A stretch of 64,000 bases of DNA from Io17-Chloro-G2 sp965226915 (lineage in GTDB: Bacteria > Chloroflexota > Dehalococcoidia > Lucifugimonadales > UBA3495). Made by a program: the position numbers and the translations under genes. The stretch lies in NCBI GenBank assembly GCA_965226915.1, contig CBDDEJ010000005.1, positions 62,001 to 126,000 of the forward strand. The letters are read 5' to 3'. Of this stretch, positions 62,751-64,000 are shown piece after piece. Under the pieces are notes generated by a model that saw only the letters and a program-made list of their open reading frames with translations, was not told the origin of the DNA and searched no databases. Numbering within the stretch: position 1 is the stretch's first letter; the number at the start of each line of letters is the position of its first letter.

Positions 62751-63964
62751 CTGAGTCAAACTTGTTTTAGATGGTGATGTGAGGGAGTGACCGATCGCGC
62801 TATGCTGGTGGGCAGACAGTGTTGATGGGGGTGGCGGTGATGGTCAGGGAAAAATACCCAGTCCGGCTGACTTCGGAAGAACGGGAAAATCTCCAACGCC
62901 TGGTACGCGGCGGGAAGAGCCCAGCTCGGATGACCATCCGGGCGCGGATTCTGCTCAAGACCGGCGACGGTTGGCCGGCTCCCCGGGTGGCCGAAGCCCT
63001 CGATGTGGTGGAGGGCACGGTGTACCGGATCAAGCGGCGGTTTGTCGAGGATGGGTTGGAAGGGGCCCTATGGGAGCGCACCCAAGCCCATCGGTACCGA
63101 AAGTTGGACGACCGGGGTGAGGCTCACCTGGTCGCGCTGGCCTGCAGCCCAGCCCCGGAGGGGCATGACCACTGGACCCTGCGCCTGTTGGCTGGCAAGG
63201 TGGTCGAGTTGGGGTTGGCGTCCTCCATGTCCCATGAAGGGGTGCGCCAGCGGCTCAAAAAAACGCTCTCAAGCCGTGGCAGAAGAAAGAGTGGTGCATC
63301 CCCAAGGTGAGCGCCGACTTCGTGGCGCACATGGAGGAAGTGCTGGACTTATACGAGGAGCCGTATGACCCGCGAAGGCCGGTGGTCTGCTTTGACGAGA
63401 CCTCCACCCAGTTGTTGGCCCAGACGCGGCCGGCTCTGCCGCCCCGGCCCGGAATTCCGCTGCGGCAGGACTACGAGTATCGGCGCGAGGGCACACGGAA
63501 CCTGTTCCTGACCTGTGAGCCGCAGGCCGGGTGGCGGCACGTGGCGGTGACCCAACGGCGCACGATGGAGGACTTTGCCCAACAGATGCGATGGCTGGTG
63601 GACGAGGCCTATCCGGAGGTCGAGGTGGTCCGGGTCGTCCTGGACAACCTGAACACTCACCGCATGGCGTCGCTGTACGAGGCGTTCCCGGCGGCAGAGG
63701 CCCGGCGGATTGCCAAACGGCTGGAGTTCCACTACACCCCCAAGCACGGGAGTTGGTTGAATATGGCGGAAATCGAGTTCAGCGTACTGTCCCGCTCCTG
63801 CCTCAGACAGCGACTCCCCGACGAGGAAGCTCTCGGGCGGGAGGTTCAGGCCCTGGTTACGGAGCGCAACACCGCCCAAGCTACCATCAACTGGCGCTTC
63901 AATACCCATGACGCCCGAACCAAACTGCACCGCCTCTATCCCTTTGATTCCAAACATGACTGAG
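62751..63964 (+). mobile_element. IS630-family element with TA target duplication
   Basis: The interval is flanked by TA on both sides (62749-62750, 63965-63966), the IS630/Tc1 hallmark. The ends CTGAGTCA and (inverted) CTCAGTCA match at 7 of 8 bases. It lies between the translin stop and the window's end and does not break a gene. The 1214-bp length fits the family. Confidence 0.85.
62819..63963 (+). CDS. IS630-family transposase, two frames joined by a -1 shift
   Basis: ORF A (62819-63310) carries the helix-turn-helix (LTSEERENLQRLV to WPAPRVAEALDVVEGTVYRI, read here as two parts), and ORF B (63307-63963) carries the DDE part: VVCFDETSTQL (Asp), RVVLDNLNTHRMASLY (Asp) and HGSWLNMAEIEFSVLS (Glu). 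The frames meet at an AAAAAAAC run near 63258-63265. A -1 slip there gives LKKNALKPWQKKEWCIP, the normal family sequence. This is the known IS630 arrangement, so the break is probably programmed frameshifting rather than damage. The start may be ATG 62840. Confidence 0.9.
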
Positions 63965-64000
63965 TACTAGCCCTGGCCAAACTGCCGCAAGCGCCCCGCG

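Overview
The window looks like a bacterial chromosome segment of roughly 55-60% GC from a Chloroflexota-type organism (Dehalococcoidia/SAR202-like). This is an inference from gene content: two LLM flavin-dependent oxidoreductases, a CaiB/BaiF CoA-transferase, a thiolase-like lipid-transfer protein, a PIG-L deacetylase, an isochorismatase-like hydrolase, a translin-family protein, a one-piece FolP/FolK pair, and GC-rich hairpin repeats between genes. No rRNA, tRNA or CRISPR array was recognised.

Left part (1-22.9 kb): mostly housekeeping and central metabolism. It holds an NHL propeller protein, the remains of an ECF sigma factor/DGPF (YCII) pair joined to the back half of a BenE-like transporter, tandem gltX-glnS, rluD-lspA (LspA carries an extra zinc ribbon), threonine aldolase, rarA, an acyl-CoA carboxylase beta chain, folP-folK, a groEL without groES, a dCTP-deaminase/dUTPase-like protein and a CoA-transferase. 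Decayed genes are scattered through it: a cupin stub, a DUF4440 stub and a nonsense-interrupted IS1380 transposase.

Middle part (22.9-42.4 kb): queG, an EVE-domain protein, a thiolase, xerD, uvrC, aldehyde dehydrogenase, PIG-L, hydrolases, a frameshifted GAF/degenerate histidine-kinase gene, pterin carbinolamine dehydratase, a TIM-barrel protein, argH-rpe and rpmB.

Right part (42.6-55.4 kb): one ancestral operon of a CHASE-PAS sensor histidine kinase, a response regulator, an Hpt-receiver protein, a HEAT-repeat membrane protein and a processive family-2 glycosyltransferase. It reads as a two-component-controlled exopolysaccharide locus and has been shredded by nested insertion sequences. An IS66-type element carrying an IS1380-type element sits in the CHASE domain. 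An IS701-type element next to a 171-bp element sits in the PAS domain. A second copy of the IS66 element sits in the glycosyltransferase. Target duplications can be read for each. Removing the insertions restores the kinase frame exactly, to 752 codons including the stop.

The most unusual find is a 171-bp non-coding element present three times (22621-22791, 39792-39962, 48924-49094), always bounded by CTAG and always lying in a gene that is rejoined in frame when it is removed. A separate 145-bp element (42591-42735) shares the ends and the CTAG target of the IS701 copy and is probably its miniature derivative.

Right edge (55.4-64 kb): folB, a YbjQ-family protein, a CoA-ester lyase, a retropepsin-like protease, polA, an FmdB zinc ribbon, thiE coupled to a translin homologue, and an IS630 element inserted directly after the translin stop codon. 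Single-base frameshifts at homopolymers recur across the window, so each should be checked at read level before the genes are called dead.
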